Part shown: in pieces, positions 17,867-28,362 of the stretch | Position numbering within the stretch: position 1 is the stretch's first letter | Layout of the letters: the number at the start of each line of letters is the position of its first letter | Source: Acinetobacter sp. MB5 | GTDB taxonomy: Bacteria; Pseudomonadota; Gammaproteobacteria; Pseudomonadales; Moraxellaceae | Direction: 5' to 3' | DNA: 64,000 nucleotides | Assembly: GCF_003261585.1 (NCBI RefSeq) | Contig: NZ_POVU01000003.1 | Span: 186,001-250,000 of the forward strand | Program-made: the position numbers and the translations under genes | Notes under the pieces: model-generated | The model's input: only the letters and a program-made list of their open reading frames with translations | Told to the model about the DNA's origin: nothing | The model's database searches: none

Positions 17867-18364
17867 TTAATATGCATAAGAAGCTATAGCCACAGAAATG
17901 TTGACTGCACAGTCATTTTGCATTGACATTCGCATCGTACAGCTTTTTTTACCCATTCTGAGCACTTCTGCATGCGCAATAAAATACTGCCCACGCCCAG
18001 GTGCCAAATAATCCACCCGTAAATCCAGTGTCGCCAAACGTTCAATCTGTTTTAAAACCTGTGCTCGTTGTGAGACATCTGTACGCTTGTACAGCTCGGC
18101 CATTGCCACGACACCGCCTAAACTGTCGAGTAAGGTTGCAGCCACCCCACCATGTAAAATTTCATAGGCCACATTGCCAATCAGGTTAGGGTGCATATTG
18201 AGATGTCCTTGAATCTGCTCATCAACCACCCGCATCTCAATACCATTATGCTGCAAAAAAGGTGAATGATTAAAGGCATCGCATAGCTGCTGCAAAATAT
18301 CGGTAAGCGGTGTTTCAGCTTGAATCTTGAGTTGCCCTGTCCATGTTGTTTTTATTTGACTCAT
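17867..18364 (-). CDS. yigI: YigI-like acyl-CoA thioesterase (hotdog fold)
   Basis: A 165-residue hotdog-fold protein. It has the YEILHGGVAATLLDSLGGVVA segment, whose HGG turn and Asp are the thioesterase active-site region, and TLDLRVDYLAPGRGQYF further on. Both match my recollection of E. coli YigI, a medium/long-chain acyl-CoA thioesterase. The frame is open 16 codons upstream, but the ATG at 18364 has AAGGAAGAA at a good distance and a normal N-terminus (MSQIKTTW). It is divergent from hemB, with about 100 bp between the genes. Confidence 0.78.
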   Translation of the reverse strand: MSQIKTTWTGQLKIQAETPLTDILQQLCDAFNHSPFLQHNGIEMRVVDEQIQGHLNMHPNLIGNVAYEILHGGVAATLLDSLGGVVAMAELYKRTDVSQRAQVLKQIERLATLDLRVDYLAPGRGQYFIAHAEVLRMGKKSCTMRMSMQNDCAVNISVAIASYAY

Positions 18365-18440
18365 GCAGAGTTCTTCCTTGATGAATAAGATGTTCTTGTA
18401 CAAACACATCATTATAGGTCTACAATAGCCCCCAAGTTAA

Positions 18441-19475
<1,035 letters not shown>

Positions 19476-19506
19476 ATTCATTTTCCCTAGATAGATCGAG
19501 CGCACG

Positions 19507-20622
19507 ATGCAGATTGCCATTATTGGGGCGGGTGTAAGTGGTTTACTCTCAGCCCTAGAACTGATTCAACAGGGCTGTTCAGTCACGATTTTTGACCAGC
19601 AACACGCAGGTAAGGCTGCATCATGGGCAGGCGGTGGCATTTTGTCGCCGATGTACCCGTGGCGCTACCCTGCTGCGGTCAACCAACTGGCTCAATATGG
19701 CAAGGCGCTCTATCAGGAATACAATGAACGGCTGTTTCCAGTCACCAAAATTGATTTTCAGATTCAGCATACAGGTATGCTGATTTTTGACCCTGAAGAT
19801 TTCACCATTGGGCAAAGCTACGCACAGCGTCATCAAGAACCGATGCAATATGCCGAATTACTTCAGGGGCAACAGCTACATCACATTAACCCGCAAATTT
19901 CTGAACAATTTCAGCAAGCGCTATTTTTTCCGCATTTGTCCAATATACGCAATCCACGTGTGTTGCAGTCCTTAATTGCCTATTTAAAACAGCAACCACA
20001 AGTCAAATTTGTGGAAAATTGCGCGATTCGTAAATTACAAATTCAAAATCAGAAAGTCACTGCCGTTCACACGGAAAATGGTGAAAAATTTGCTGCCGAT
20101 CAGGTGGTGCTGGCGACAGGTGCTTGGAGTCAGGCATGGGCTGAACCGCTCGACTTAAACATTCCTGTCAAACCTGTGCACGGGCAAATGGCACTGTTTA
20201 AAACACCTGAAAACTGGCTACCAACCATGTGTATGAATAAAGTCATGTACCTGATTCCACGACGTGACGGGCATATTGTCTGTGGTTCGAGCATGAATGA
20301 TTTTGGTTTTGATCAGACCACCAGAGCCGACATTCAGCAAAACATTGTCGATGCCGCATTGGAAATGGTGCCTGAACTAGCGCAATTCCCACTGGTCGAT
20401 CAATGGGCAGGCCTACGTCCAAGCTCCCCGAATGGTGTGCCCTATATCGGACAAATTCCCGACGTGGAAAACTTATGGGCCAACTTTGGGCATTTCCGTA
20501 ATGGTCTATGTATGGGGCCTGCGGCAGCACGTTTATTGCGTCAACTGATGCTCAAACAAAGCACTTTAGTTGATCCGACTGCCTACTCGCCCGAACGCCT
20601 GTTACACCCTGAAACTGCTTAG
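19507..20622 (+). CDS. thiO: FAD-dependent glycine oxidase-like enzyme
   Basis: A 371-residue D-amino-acid-oxidase-fold flavoprotein. It has the dinucleotide motif IAIIGAGVSGLLSALELIQQG at the start, here interrupted in print only by its length; AASWAGGGILSPMYPWRYP at residues 38-56; and the C-terminal GHFRNGLCMGPAAARLL. These are ThiO features: the enzyme oxidises glycine to iminoacetate for the thiazole ring of thiamine. It lies 31 bp after hemB and no other thi genes are in the window, so the thiamine role rests on family resemblance; a broader amino-acid oxidase remains possible. Confidence 0.78.
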   Translation: MQIAIIGAGVSGLLSALELIQQGCSVTIFDQQHAGKAASWAGGGILSPMYPWRYPAAVNQLAQYGKALYQEYNERLFPVTKIDFQIQHTGMLIFDPEDFTIGQSYAQRHQEPMQYAELLQGQQLHHINPQISEQFQQALFFPHLSNIRNPRVLQSLIAYLKQQPQVKFVENCAIRKLQIQNQKVTAVHTENGEKFAADQVVLATGAWSQAWAEPLDLNIPVKPVHGQMALFKTPENWLPTMCMNKVMYLIPRRDGHIVCGSSMNDFGFDQTTRADIQQNIVDAALEMVPELAQFPLVDQWAGLRPSSPNGVPYIGQIPDVENLWANFGHFRNGLCMGPAAARLLRQLMLKQSTLVDPTAYSPERLLHPETA

Positions 20623-20624
20623 AT

Positions 20625-21527
20625 TTAAGCTAAAATCTGCTGCAAGGCCTGATCGAGCGTTGGGTAATGAAAATGATAACCTGCATTCAGTAAGGCTTTG
20701 GGCTGTACAAACTGACCATTCAAAATCAGTTGTGATTGCTCACCCATCAGCCATTTAAAAGCAATACTCGGTGCACTGAGTAAAGGTCGAACCTGCAAAT
20801 AATGTGCGGCACACTGTGCAAACTGCTGTTGGGTCACCTGTTCAGGAGACACCACATTAAAGATTTGTGCATCTGGCTGATGCTTCATTAAAAATTCAAT
20901 CACACCCAAAACATCGGCTATATGCACCCACGTCACAGGCTGGCGACCATGCCCAATCTTTCCAACCAGTCGCCATTTGATCGGCTGTAACATCTGCGGC
21001 AGAATCCCGCCCTCTCTGGCAAAGACAATGCCCAAACGCATAATCTTGATATTAAATTCATTGGAGTAAGCTAAAGCGGACTGTTCCCATTTTTGGCAAA
21101 GCTCCGACATAAAAATCGCTTGAGGTGAAGCTGATTCATCACAAAGGTTTGTCCACTGCTCACGTTCATCTATTCCATAATAGCCAACGGCTGAACCTGA
21201 AATAATCATTTTAGGACGATGGGCATGTTGCTTGAGCCAGTCAAATACTTTGGTCGTTGTTTGGACTCGGCTATCAATCAATTGTTGTTTACGTGCAGAT
21301 CCCCAATGCCCCTTTCCAATACTTTCCCCTGCCAGATTAATCACATAATCAATCATTTCATTATCGACCTGGCTAAGTTTCTGTACCCAGCGCAGGTTAG
21401 GATGTGTTGAAACCTGATTTTTTCGACTTAAAGCAACCACACGAAAATTTCGCTCTAGTAAAAATGGAAGCAAATGGCTGCCAATAAAACCTGAAGCACC
21501 TGTAATTAGAATGGTTGCTGCTGACAT
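20625..21527 (-). CDS. yfcH: YfcH/TIGR01777-family NAD-dependent epimerase-like protein
   Basis: A 300-residue extended short-chain dehydrogenase. The N-terminal TILITGASGFIGSHLLPFLL binds the nucleotide. VINLAGESIGKG is the hallmark of the TIGR01777 (cell-division SulA-like/YfcH) family, and SGSAVGYYGIDE carries the YxxxD-type variant of the catalytic region. C-terminal DUF1731-like segment LLSAPSIAFKWLMGEQSQLILNGQ is broken here only for description: PSIAFKWLMGE is followed by ILNGQFVQPKAL. The physiological reaction of the family is not established. It is convergent with thiO, 2 bp apart. Confidence 0.82.
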   Translation of the reverse strand: MSAATILITGASGFIGSHLLPFLLERNFRVVALSRKNQVSTHPNLRWVQKLSQVDNEMIDYVINLAGESIGKGHWGSARKQQLIDSRVQTTTKVFDWLKQHAHRPKMIISGSAVGYYGIDEREQWTNLCDESASPQAIFMSELCQKWEQSALAYSNEFNIKIMRLGIVFAREGGILPQMLQPIKWRLVGKIGHGRQPVTWVHIADVLGVIEFLMKHQPDAQIFNVVSPEQVTQQQFAQCAAHYLQVRPLLSAPSIAFKWLMGEQSQLILNGQFVQPKALLNAGYHFHYPTLDQALQQILA

Positions 21528-21639
21528 ATCCGTCCCTTTTTTTTGATTTTATTGTATGCAATGGACTAAAAATATAGCATGACCCTCTAAAATAGCTCGC
21601 GAAAAAATCATTAATTTAATTTTTAAAAAATTTTTTAAT

Positions 21640-21846
21640 ATTTATGTCAACCATTCCAAAAACACTGACGTTATATAGGGTACAAGGCAAATCGTTGGTT
21701 TTTGCACAGCATCCGCAAAACAGCTTCGATTACCTCAAACTCAATAATCAATCCTTCCTCGGGTCAATTAAAACAAAAACCCGTTGTACGAAGTATCTTA
21801 GACCAACGATTTATCATCACTCGAATCGTTGGTCTTTCTTTTTTGG
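21640..21846 (+). ncRNA. Candidate small RNA ending in a strong terminator
   Basis: GACCAACGATT (21801-21811) and AATCGTTGGTC (21823-21833) form a perfect 11-bp stem, followed by TTTCTTTTTT. This is a rho-independent terminator on the plus strand more than 270 bp after the nearest start codon and with no plus-strand gene in front. A third related sequence, AATCGTTGGTTTTTG, lies at 21690-21704 and could pair alternatively. The 5' end is uncertain because no clear promoter was found; AT-rich sequence lies at 21600-21640. Confidence 0.35.
21801..21843 (+). terminator. Orphan rho-independent terminator
   Basis: A perfect 11-bp stem with an 11-base loop followed by TTTCTTTTTT, on the plus strand. 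It belongs to no protein gene. Confidence 0.75.
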
Positions 21847-22063
21847 GGCATATACATCTGCTCACATGGAGCATCTGATGATTGCGAGACTTAAAGTTCA
21901 ATCTTAATTTATTTCATTCCAACAGATGACAATGAACATATGAATTGGATGATTCAAAATCAATGCTGCGTGAATGACGACTCATGTTGATCTCGATTGC
22001 CCTGCCCCCAACGTATAGCTTTATGCTACCTTAGGAACATTCATCCGCAGGACTTTTCACTTT

Positions 22064-23314
22064 ATGAGCGTGCATTTTCTTCATACCTCAGACTGGCATT
22101 TGGGACAGTTTTTTTATAACCACTCGCGCCACTATGAACATGAACAATTTCTGGCATGGCTCATCGAGCAGATCAAAGAAAAACAACCACACGCCCTGCT
22201 GATTGCAGGGGATATTTTCGATGTCATCAACCCCAGTTCTCAGGCACAAAAGCAGCTATATCAATTTCTTGCCGATGCACATGATGCCGCACCTAACATG
22301 CAAACCCTGATGATTGCAGGTAACCATGATTCAGGCTATCGGATTGAACAGGTTGAACCGCTTCTCGAAAAATACAATGCCAAAGCGGTCGGCGTTGTTC
22401 GATGGAATGATGATAAAAGCCTGAATGCCGAACGGCTAATCTTGCCAATTTACGATGCTCAGCAAAACATTGTGGCGTGGTGTGTAGCGCTACCGTTTTT
22501 ACGTTCTGCAGAAATTACAGGACTCAATGATCAGACCAGTACCAGCCAATCCGCGATTGAATATCTGCACCGCACTTTAATTGAAGAAGCCAAACGTAAA
22601 AAAACACCTGAACAAGCGCTGATTTTAATGTCACATGCCCATATGCAAGGCGCAGAAACTTCAGATTCAGAACGCCCGATTATTATTGGCAATGAAGAAG
22701 CCTTATCGACCACATTATTTGACGATGCAATTGATTATGTGGCACTGGGACATTTGCACAAACCGCAAAAAGTCGGGCAAGCGCATATCCGCTATAGTGG
22801 TTCGCCCATTCCGCTCTCCTTTAGTGAAATTCGCTATAAACACCAGATTGTCGAAGTACAGCTTGACCCACAAAATACCGAACAGCCTTATCAGTTTGAT
22901 GCAGTTGCCGTACCACGCAGCATTCAACTGATCGCCATTCGTGGCAGTCTGGAAGATGTCTTTGCCCAGTTACAAGCACTCCCACACGGCGAAATTGACG
23001 AGATCGAACAGCGCGAATATGTGGATATTGAATACCATACCACCCAGCCGCCTGCCCTAAATTTACGCCAGCAGTTTGAAGATGCCTTACCTAAAAACCG
23101 CTACCGACTGGTGCGGATTTCACGCCAGTATTTGCCCAATGAGCAACAACCTGAGCAGGCAGCACATTTAAGTTTAGAACCGCCAACCCCTGAAAAATTG
23201 TTTCAAACCTTGTGGCAAAAACAGGGCTACGAAGCCGATACAAGCGTGCTTAAAGATTTTCAGCTTCTGATTGAACAAGCCCAACATGCCCTCGACAATG
23301 AACCCTCTGCTTAA
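22064..23314 (+). CDS. sbcD: Exonuclease subunit SbcD (Mre11-like nuclease)
   Basis: A 416-residue metallophosphoesterase. The Mre11/SbcD metal-binding motifs appear in order: LHTSDWHLGQ (residues 6-15), IAGDIFDVINPS near residue 47, AGNHDSG near residue 85, LMSHAHMQGA near residue 190 and ALGHLHKPQ near residue 228. With SbcC it forms the hairpin- and end-processing nuclease that cuts palindromic DNA and blocked double-strand ends. The sbcC start follows 9 bp after its stop, so the two are one operon. Confidence 0.94.
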   Translation: MSVHFLHTSDWHLGQFFYNHSRHYEHEQFLAWLIEQIKEKQPHALLIAGDIFDVINPSSQAQKQLYQFLADAHDAAPNMQTLMIAGNHDSGYRIEQVEPLLEKYNAKAVGVVRWNDDKSLNAERLILPIYDAQQNIVAWCVALPFLRSAEITGLNDQTSTSQSAIEYLHRTLIEEAKRKKTPEQALILMSHAHMQGAETSDSERPIIIGNEEALSTTLFDDAIDYVALGHLHKPQKVGQAHIRYSGSPIPLSFSEIRYKHQIVEVQLDPQNTEQPYQFDAVAVPRSIQLIAIRGSLEDVFAQLQALPHGEIDEIEQREYVDIEYHTTQPPALNLRQQFEDALPKNRYRLVRISRQYLPNEQQPEQAAHLSLEPPTPEKLFQTLWQKQGYEADTSVLKDFQLLIEQAQHALDNEPSA

Positions 23315-23323
23315 GGATGTGCC

Positions 23324-26300
23324 ATGAAAATTTTATCTATTCGTATAAAAAATCTGGCATCCCTTGCAGGCGAACAGTGCATTGATTTTGAATCTCAACC
23401 GTTGGCCAATGCAGGGCTGATCGCGATTACGGGCAAAACAGGCGCAGGTAAATCTACCATTTTAGATGCCATGTGCCTTGCCCTATTTAATAAAATACCT
23501 CGTCTCAAAGAAAGCGATGGCAAACTGCAAGATGTCGATGGTTCGGAGTTACTCACCAACTCACCGCTCACCGTATTAAGACGTGGTACGGGACACGGTT
23601 TTGCCGAAGTGAGTTTTATCGCACCCGACCAAAAGCGTTATTTGGCACGTTGGGAACTCAAGCGCGCCCGTGAAAATCCCACTGCGAAATTACAAAGTGT
23701 GCAGCGTTCTCTCACTTGCCTGACAGATGGTGTGGTGGTTGCCGATAAAACCAAAGCGGTCGATGAAAATATTAAAAACATTACCCAGTTATCCTTTGAG
23801 CAATTCACTCGTGCAGTTCTTCTCGCACAGTCTGAAGTCACGGCATTTTTAAAAGCCCGCGACAGTGAACGTGGTGAGCTACTGGAGTACCTGACCAACT
23901 CTGCAATTTTTGCCAAGGTAGGACAACTCGCATTTGAAAAAACCCGTGAAATCAGCAAACAGCGTAAAGAACTGGAAAATGTGTTAGGGCATATTGAAAT
24001 TTTGTCCGATGAAGCCGTGGCTGAACTCAACGAGCAACTGCAACATAGCAATCTGCAATATGAAAAACTCAGTGTGGAGAAAGCGCTACTTGAGCAACAT
24101 CAACGCTGGTTTACGCAACAGCAAAAATTGGAAAATGATGTTCAGCAACGCCAGCAACATCAGCTTGAGCAACAACAAAAAGTCGAGCAACTCGGCACTG
24201 AACGTGAGCAACTCAAGCGGCTTGAAACTTTTTCGTCTATTCGCCCAAGCGTGATTCAACAGCAAAAAACGCAGGTAGAACTGAATCAGTTACAACCCAA
24301 AATTCAATCTGCTAAATCGCTATTTTCTGAGGTTGAAAAAAGTTTTAACCAAGAAAAAAATACGTTTCAAACTGCCGATGAAAAGCTTAAAGCCCAGCAT
24401 CAGTTTGAGCAAATGTATAAAGTTCAACTGGATCAGGTGCGAAACTGCATTCAAGAGCGTGAATTTATTGGCAAGCAATTTGTCAAAGCTAAAACCCTGC
24501 TAGAGACACTGCAACAAGAGCAGCAGCCACTCTTGCAACAGCAAAACCAATTACAAACGGAATGCGATCAACTCAATAGCCAACGAGAACAATTCACGCA
24601 ACAGCTTGAACAGACTGCACAATTCACCCCTTTAGACCAAGGCATTGCAGCACATCTTTCACCACTGCAACGCTTTACTCAGCAGCTCAATAACTTCGAA
24701 CAGCAGTACGGTGAGTTCAACACGGCGCAAATTCATTTAAATGAAAAACAGCAACAACTCGCATTGCTAAAACAGCACGCTGGTGATGAACAAAGCATTG
24801 ATCAGCAGTTGACACAGCTCCGCGAAAAACATGGGGGAAATGTAGATAAAAACTATCGACTCAATGCAATCACAACCCAATTTCAACAGTATGTACAGCT
24901 TGATTTAGAGACCAATAAGGTTCAAGCAACGTGCGAGGAACTGACGCAAAAGGTTCAGTACAGTATCCAACAACTTGAGAAAAGTGAGCAGCAATATCAC
25001 ACGCAAAAACAACAGCGTGAGCAGTTGCAACAGATGTTGCAGCAACAACGTTTGCTACATACCGAAAATATTGAAAAGCTACGTGAGCAATTGGTAGATG
25101 GTGAAGCCTGTTTAGTCTGTGGCAGTACCCATCATCCTTTTAAAACCGATTTACCTGCACTTTCCAATGAGTTATTTCATTTACAGCAACAGCAAGAACA
25201 ACACGCATTACAACTTGAGCAAGAACTCTTTCAAACGTGGCAACAAACACAGCAAACGCATACCCAAGACAGTGCTGCACTCACTCAACAGCAAGCCCGA
25301 CTAAATACGCTAAGAGCTGAACGAGAAAAGCTAGAACAAGCCATTCAGCACGCCTGTACCGAAGCGCAGATCCAACTCGATCTTGCTCAATCACCCGAGT
25401 CAAATCAGCAACACCTTGCTCAAACGGCACAAGATCTTCAGCTCGACCAACAAAAAATTGAGCAAACTATTCAACAACTGGGTGATATTCAAAAACAGCA
25501 ACGCACCCTCGCCCAAAGCATTCAACAGCTCTCGCAACAGATGTCTGTCATTCAACAGTCCGAGCAAGTCCTTGATGATCTACTTGAGTTACTCAGTACA
25601 GAACAACGTGATACTTGGCAAAAATACACTTTAAATACTGCCCAGCAGATCATGCAACTGCTCAACCAGCGTAGTCAGCTTTTACAGGACATTGACATGC
25701 TGACTCAACAACTCAATGCCAAAACGCAGGACTTAAAGCAAAAATCGTTGGAGCTGCAACACCAACAGATACAAATCCAGCAGGCTGAAACCGAGCTGAC
25801 TGAATTGAAAGATAAAGGTAAAGAGAATAGTGATGCAGCGATTCAACTAATTTTTGACATGACGCAAACACAGATTGAAAAACCACATGAGTGGCTGATT
25901 CAATATAATGAACAGCGTCAAAAGTTACAGCTTGAATTTAATCAAGTGCGTGAACGCTTTGAACAGGCGCGCGATCAGTTTGATGCACAGCAACGTCTAC
26001 TCGATCAGCTTAAAACACAACAGCAACAAGTCACCGCACAGCATCAAAATGCTGCCCTTGAAATCGAACAGTGGCTCAAGCAGCATGCTAATTTTGACCC
26101 ATCACAGCTTATTCAACTGCAAAGCATTGCACCTGAACACATCCAGCAGATGCGCCAACTCGTTCAAACTGCTGAACGAGAGTTAGCAGATGCTCTCGCC
26201 GCACTCAAAGCCATTCAGGAGCAATTACAGCAGCATCTAACCCAACAACCTGCAATCGAGTTTGCACGACTCCAAACCGAGCTCACCGCTCTGCTTGAAA

Positions 26301-26920
26301 CACTGCAACACACTCAGGTACAACGAGATGAGGTCAAACTCAAACTGGAACTACATCAGCGCAATCTGGAAAAGCAGCAGCAATTTGCCAAACAGATTCA
26401 AGAAATTCAACAGGAAGAACACCGTTGGGGCAAGATTTCAGGCTTAATGGGTGACTCAACTGGTAAAAAATTTCGCGACTTTGCCCAACAATATAATCTG
26501 GATATTCTCCTCGAATATGCCAATCAGCAACTGGCAATGCTCTCACAGCGATATACTTTAAAACGTCTAGACCATTCCTTGAGCCTTGCGATTATCGACC
26601 ATGATATGGATGGTGAAGTCCGTTCAGTTGCTTCGCTATCTGGCGGTGAATCTTTCCTGACTGCCCTCGCTCTGTCTCTGGCAATTGCCAACATGGCATC
26701 GGGTTCGATGAAAATTGAATCCCTGTTTATTGATGAAGGCTTTGGCACGCTTGATGCTTCGTCCCTGCACATGGTGATGAATGCACTCGATCAATTGCAA
26801 AATCAGGGACGTAAAGTGGTACTGATCTCGCATATTCAGGACATGCATGAACGTATTCCTGTTCAGATTCAGGTACAACCACTGGGTTCAGGTGCCAGTC
26901 AAATCAAGATTGTGGGATAA
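23324..26920 (+). CDS. sbcC: Exonuclease subunit SbcC (Rad50-like ATPase)
   Basis: A 1198-residue SMC-like ATPase. The Walker A box GKTGAGKST is at residues 37-45. The zinc hook CLVC is at about 596-599 in the middle of the coiled coil. The ABC signature LSGGES is at about 1105 and Walker B LFIDEGFGTLD at about 1132. The two coiled-coil arms (about 200-560 and 640-1030) are exceptionally glutamine-rich, with many QQ and QQQ runs. It opens and tethers DNA ends for cutting by SbcD. Confidence 0.94.
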   Translation: MKILSIRIKNLASLAGEQCIDFESQPLANAGLIAITGKTGAGKSTILDAMCLALFNKIPRLKESDGKLQDVDGSELLTNSPLTVLRRGTGHGFAEVSFIAPDQKRYLARWELKRARENPTAKLQSVQRSLTCLTDGVVVADKTKAVDENIKNITQLSFEQFTRAVLLAQSEVTAFLKARDSERGELLEYLTNSAIFAKVGQLAFEKTREISKQRKELENVLGHIEILSDEAVAELNEQLQHSNLQYEKLSVEKALLEQHQRWFTQQQKLENDVQQRQQHQLEQQQKVEQLGTEREQLKRLETFSSIRPSVIQQQKTQVELNQLQPKIQSAKSLFSEVEKSFNQEKNTFQTADEKLKAQHQFEQMYKVQLDQVRNCIQEREFIGKQFVKAKTLLETLQQEQQPLLQQQNQLQTECDQLNSQREQFTQQLEQTAQFTPLDQGIAAHLSPLQRFTQQLNNFEQQYGEFNTAQIHLNEKQQQLALLKQHAGDEQSIDQQLTQLREKHGGNVDKNYRLNAITTQFQQYVQLDLETNKVQATCEELTQKVQYSIQQLEKSEQQYHTQKQQREQLQQMLQQQRLLHTENIEKLREQLVDGEACLVCGSTHHPFKTDLPALSNELFHLQQQQEQHALQLEQELFQTWQQTQQTHTQDSAALTQQQARLNTLRAEREKLEQAIQHACTEAQIQLDLAQSPESNQQHLAQTAQDLQLDQQKIEQTIQQLGDIQKQQRTLAQSIQQLSQQMSVIQQSEQVLDDLLELLSTEQRDTWQKYTLNTAQQIMQLLNQRSQLLQDIDMLTQQLNAKTQDLKQKSLELQHQQIQIQQAETELTELKDKGKENSDAAIQLIFDMTQTQIEKPHEWLIQYNEQRQKLQLEFNQVRERFEQARDQFDAQQRLLDQLKTQQQQVTAQHQNAALEIEQWLKQHANFDPSQLIQLQSIAPEHIQQMRQLVQTAERELADALAALKAIQEQLQQHLTQQPAIEFARLQTELTALLETLQHTQVQRDEVKLKLELHQRNLEKQQQFAKQIQEIQQEEHRWGKISGLMGDSTGKKFRDFAQQYNLDILLEYANQQLAMLSQRYTLKRLDHSLSLAIIDHDMDGEVRSVASLSGGESFLTALALSLAIANMASGSMKIESLFIDEGFGTLDASSLHMVMNALDQLQNQGRKVVLISHIQDMHERIPVQIQVQPLGSGASQIKIVG

Positions 26921-26921
26921 G

Positions 26922-26950
26922 AAAAAGAGCCGTTGAAACGGCTCTTTTTT
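26922..26950. terminator. Bidirectional terminator
   Basis: AAAAAGAGCCGTT and AACGGCTCTTTTTT form a long A/T-flanked stem with a GA loop between the converging sbcC and MFS genes. Confidence 0.9.
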
Positions 26951-26953
26951 ATT

Positions 26954-28348
26954 TCAGGATGGCCGATAACCACTGACCAGATCACCTGCATCATGCCGCA
27001 AGCGCCAACTGTCGAGCATCGCCAACAAAGAAAAGACTGCCAAAATCAAAAACGTCCAGTGAAAATCCTGTAAGGTGGCCTGCGTGTGACCATGCCAGTG
27101 CATCATGCCGCGTAGCAATAATGCAGCAAGTGCCACACCCATCCCCATGCTAATCTGGAAGAACAAGCTAAACTGCGTGGTGGCATAACTTTTATCTTTG
27201 GGTTGCACATCAGCAAAGCTCATGGAGTTATAAGTGGTAAATTGGACTGAACGACTGACTCCGCTGATAAACATTAAGACCATCATCAACCACCACGGCG
27301 TGCTTGGGCTAAACAAGGCACAACTGGCAATACTCAGCGCACCAATCGCCCCATTGACGAAAAGCACACGGCGAAAACCAAACTGGCGCATAATCGCTGT
27401 GGTTAACGGTTTCACTGCCAAGTTCCCAACAAATACCGACAAGACCAGCAGCCCTGCCTGAAATGCAGACAAACCAAAGGTCAACTGGAACATCAGTGGC
27501 AATAAAAATGGAATGGCGCTAATCGCAACCCGAAATACGGAACCACCTAAAACACTCGATGCAAAGGTCTGCTGGCGCATCGCATCAAAACGCAACAACG
27601 GTTTTTCCTGACGCTGCATATACAACACCGCAGCAATAAAAAATGCCACACCAACCGCAGCCAGCATTAAATAATTTTGAAAATGCTCAGGATCTTGTCC
27701 AATGTGTTCCATACCATACATCACGCTGGCACAAGCGCTGGCGAGCAGGATAAATCCGATAAAATCAAATTTTCCGATCTCAAGATTTTTCAAATTTTCA
27801 ATCAGGCTAAAGCTGGCAAAGATTCCCAAAATACCTAATGGAATATTTAAATAGAAAATCCACGGCCATGAAAAGTGCGTCACAATAAAACCACCGATCG
27901 GTGGCCCCAAAATCGGGGCAACTAACCCTGGCCAAGTAATATAGGCAATCGCCTGTACCAGTTGCTGTTTCGGTGTAGACCGAATCACCACCAAACGCCC
28001 GACAGGCACCATCATCGCACCACCAATACCTTGTAAGACCCGTGCGAAAATAAAGTGATTCAGATTTTGACTTAAACCACACAGCACCGATGCTGCGGTA
28101 AAAACAGCAATTGCTGAAACAAAAATCGTGCGCGCGCCAAAACGGTCAGCCATCCAGCCACTCATCGGAATAAAAATTGCCACCGCCAGTAAATAAGCAC
28201 TGATTCCGACATTTAGATCAATTGCTGTGGCATGAAAACTCTGAGCCAGTGCGGGTAAAGCTGTGGTGATGATCGTCGCATCCAGATTTTCCATAAAAAA
28301 TGTGACGGCCACCAACAACGCTGTCCATTTTATTTTTGTTTGACTCAA
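26954..28348 (-). CDS. Multidrug MFS transporter, DHA2 family
   Basis: A 464-residue 14-TM-type MFS protein. It has TFFMENLDATIITTALPALAQ near the N-terminus, the WMADRFGARTIF motif A, and a motif C-like PILGPPIGGFIVTHFSWPWIF segment near residue 150 (described in part). The long open frame begins further upstream inside yggS, but there is no good ATG. The TTG at 28348 is preceded by GGAGAGGGAA and gives a normal N-terminus (SQTKIKWTALL), so I take it as the start. It lies 15 bp after yggS in the same direction. The substrate is unknown; E. coli YieQ/MdtD and EmrB are relatives. Confidence 0.82.
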   Translation of the reverse strand: MSQTKIKWTALLVAVTFFMENLDATIITTALPALAQSFHATAIDLNVGISAYLLAVAIFIPMSGWMADRFGARTIFVSAIAVFTAASVLCGLSQNLNHFIFARVLQGIGGAMMVPVGRLVVIRSTPKQQLVQAIAYITWPGLVAPILGPPIGGFIVTHFSWPWIFYLNIPLGILGIFASFSLIENLKNLEIGKFDFIGFILLASACASVMYGMEHIGQDPEHFQNYLMLAAVGVAFFIAAVLYMQRQEKPLLRFDAMRQQTFASSVLGGSVFRVAISAIPFLLPLMFQLTFGLSAFQAGLLVLSVFVGNLAVKPLTTAIMRQFGFRRVLFVNGAIGALSIASCALFSPSTPWWLMMVLMFISGVSRSVQFTTYNSMSFADVQPKDKSYATTQFSLFFQISMGMGVALAALLLRGMMHWHGHTQATLQDFHWTFLILAVFSLLAMLDSWRLRHDAGDLVSGYRPS

Positions 28349-28362
28349 AATTCCCTCTCCAA

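Larger units (their letters stand above)
21528..22063. other. Gene-free interval with a terminator-bearing candidate small RNA
   Basis: About 530 bp between divergent yfcH-like and sbcD genes. A strong stem-loop with T-run at 21803-21846 terminates something other than either neighbour (see the ncRNA entry). No credible protein gene is present. The segment 21910-22063 holds the sbcD upstream region with no recognised operator. Confidence 0.5.
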
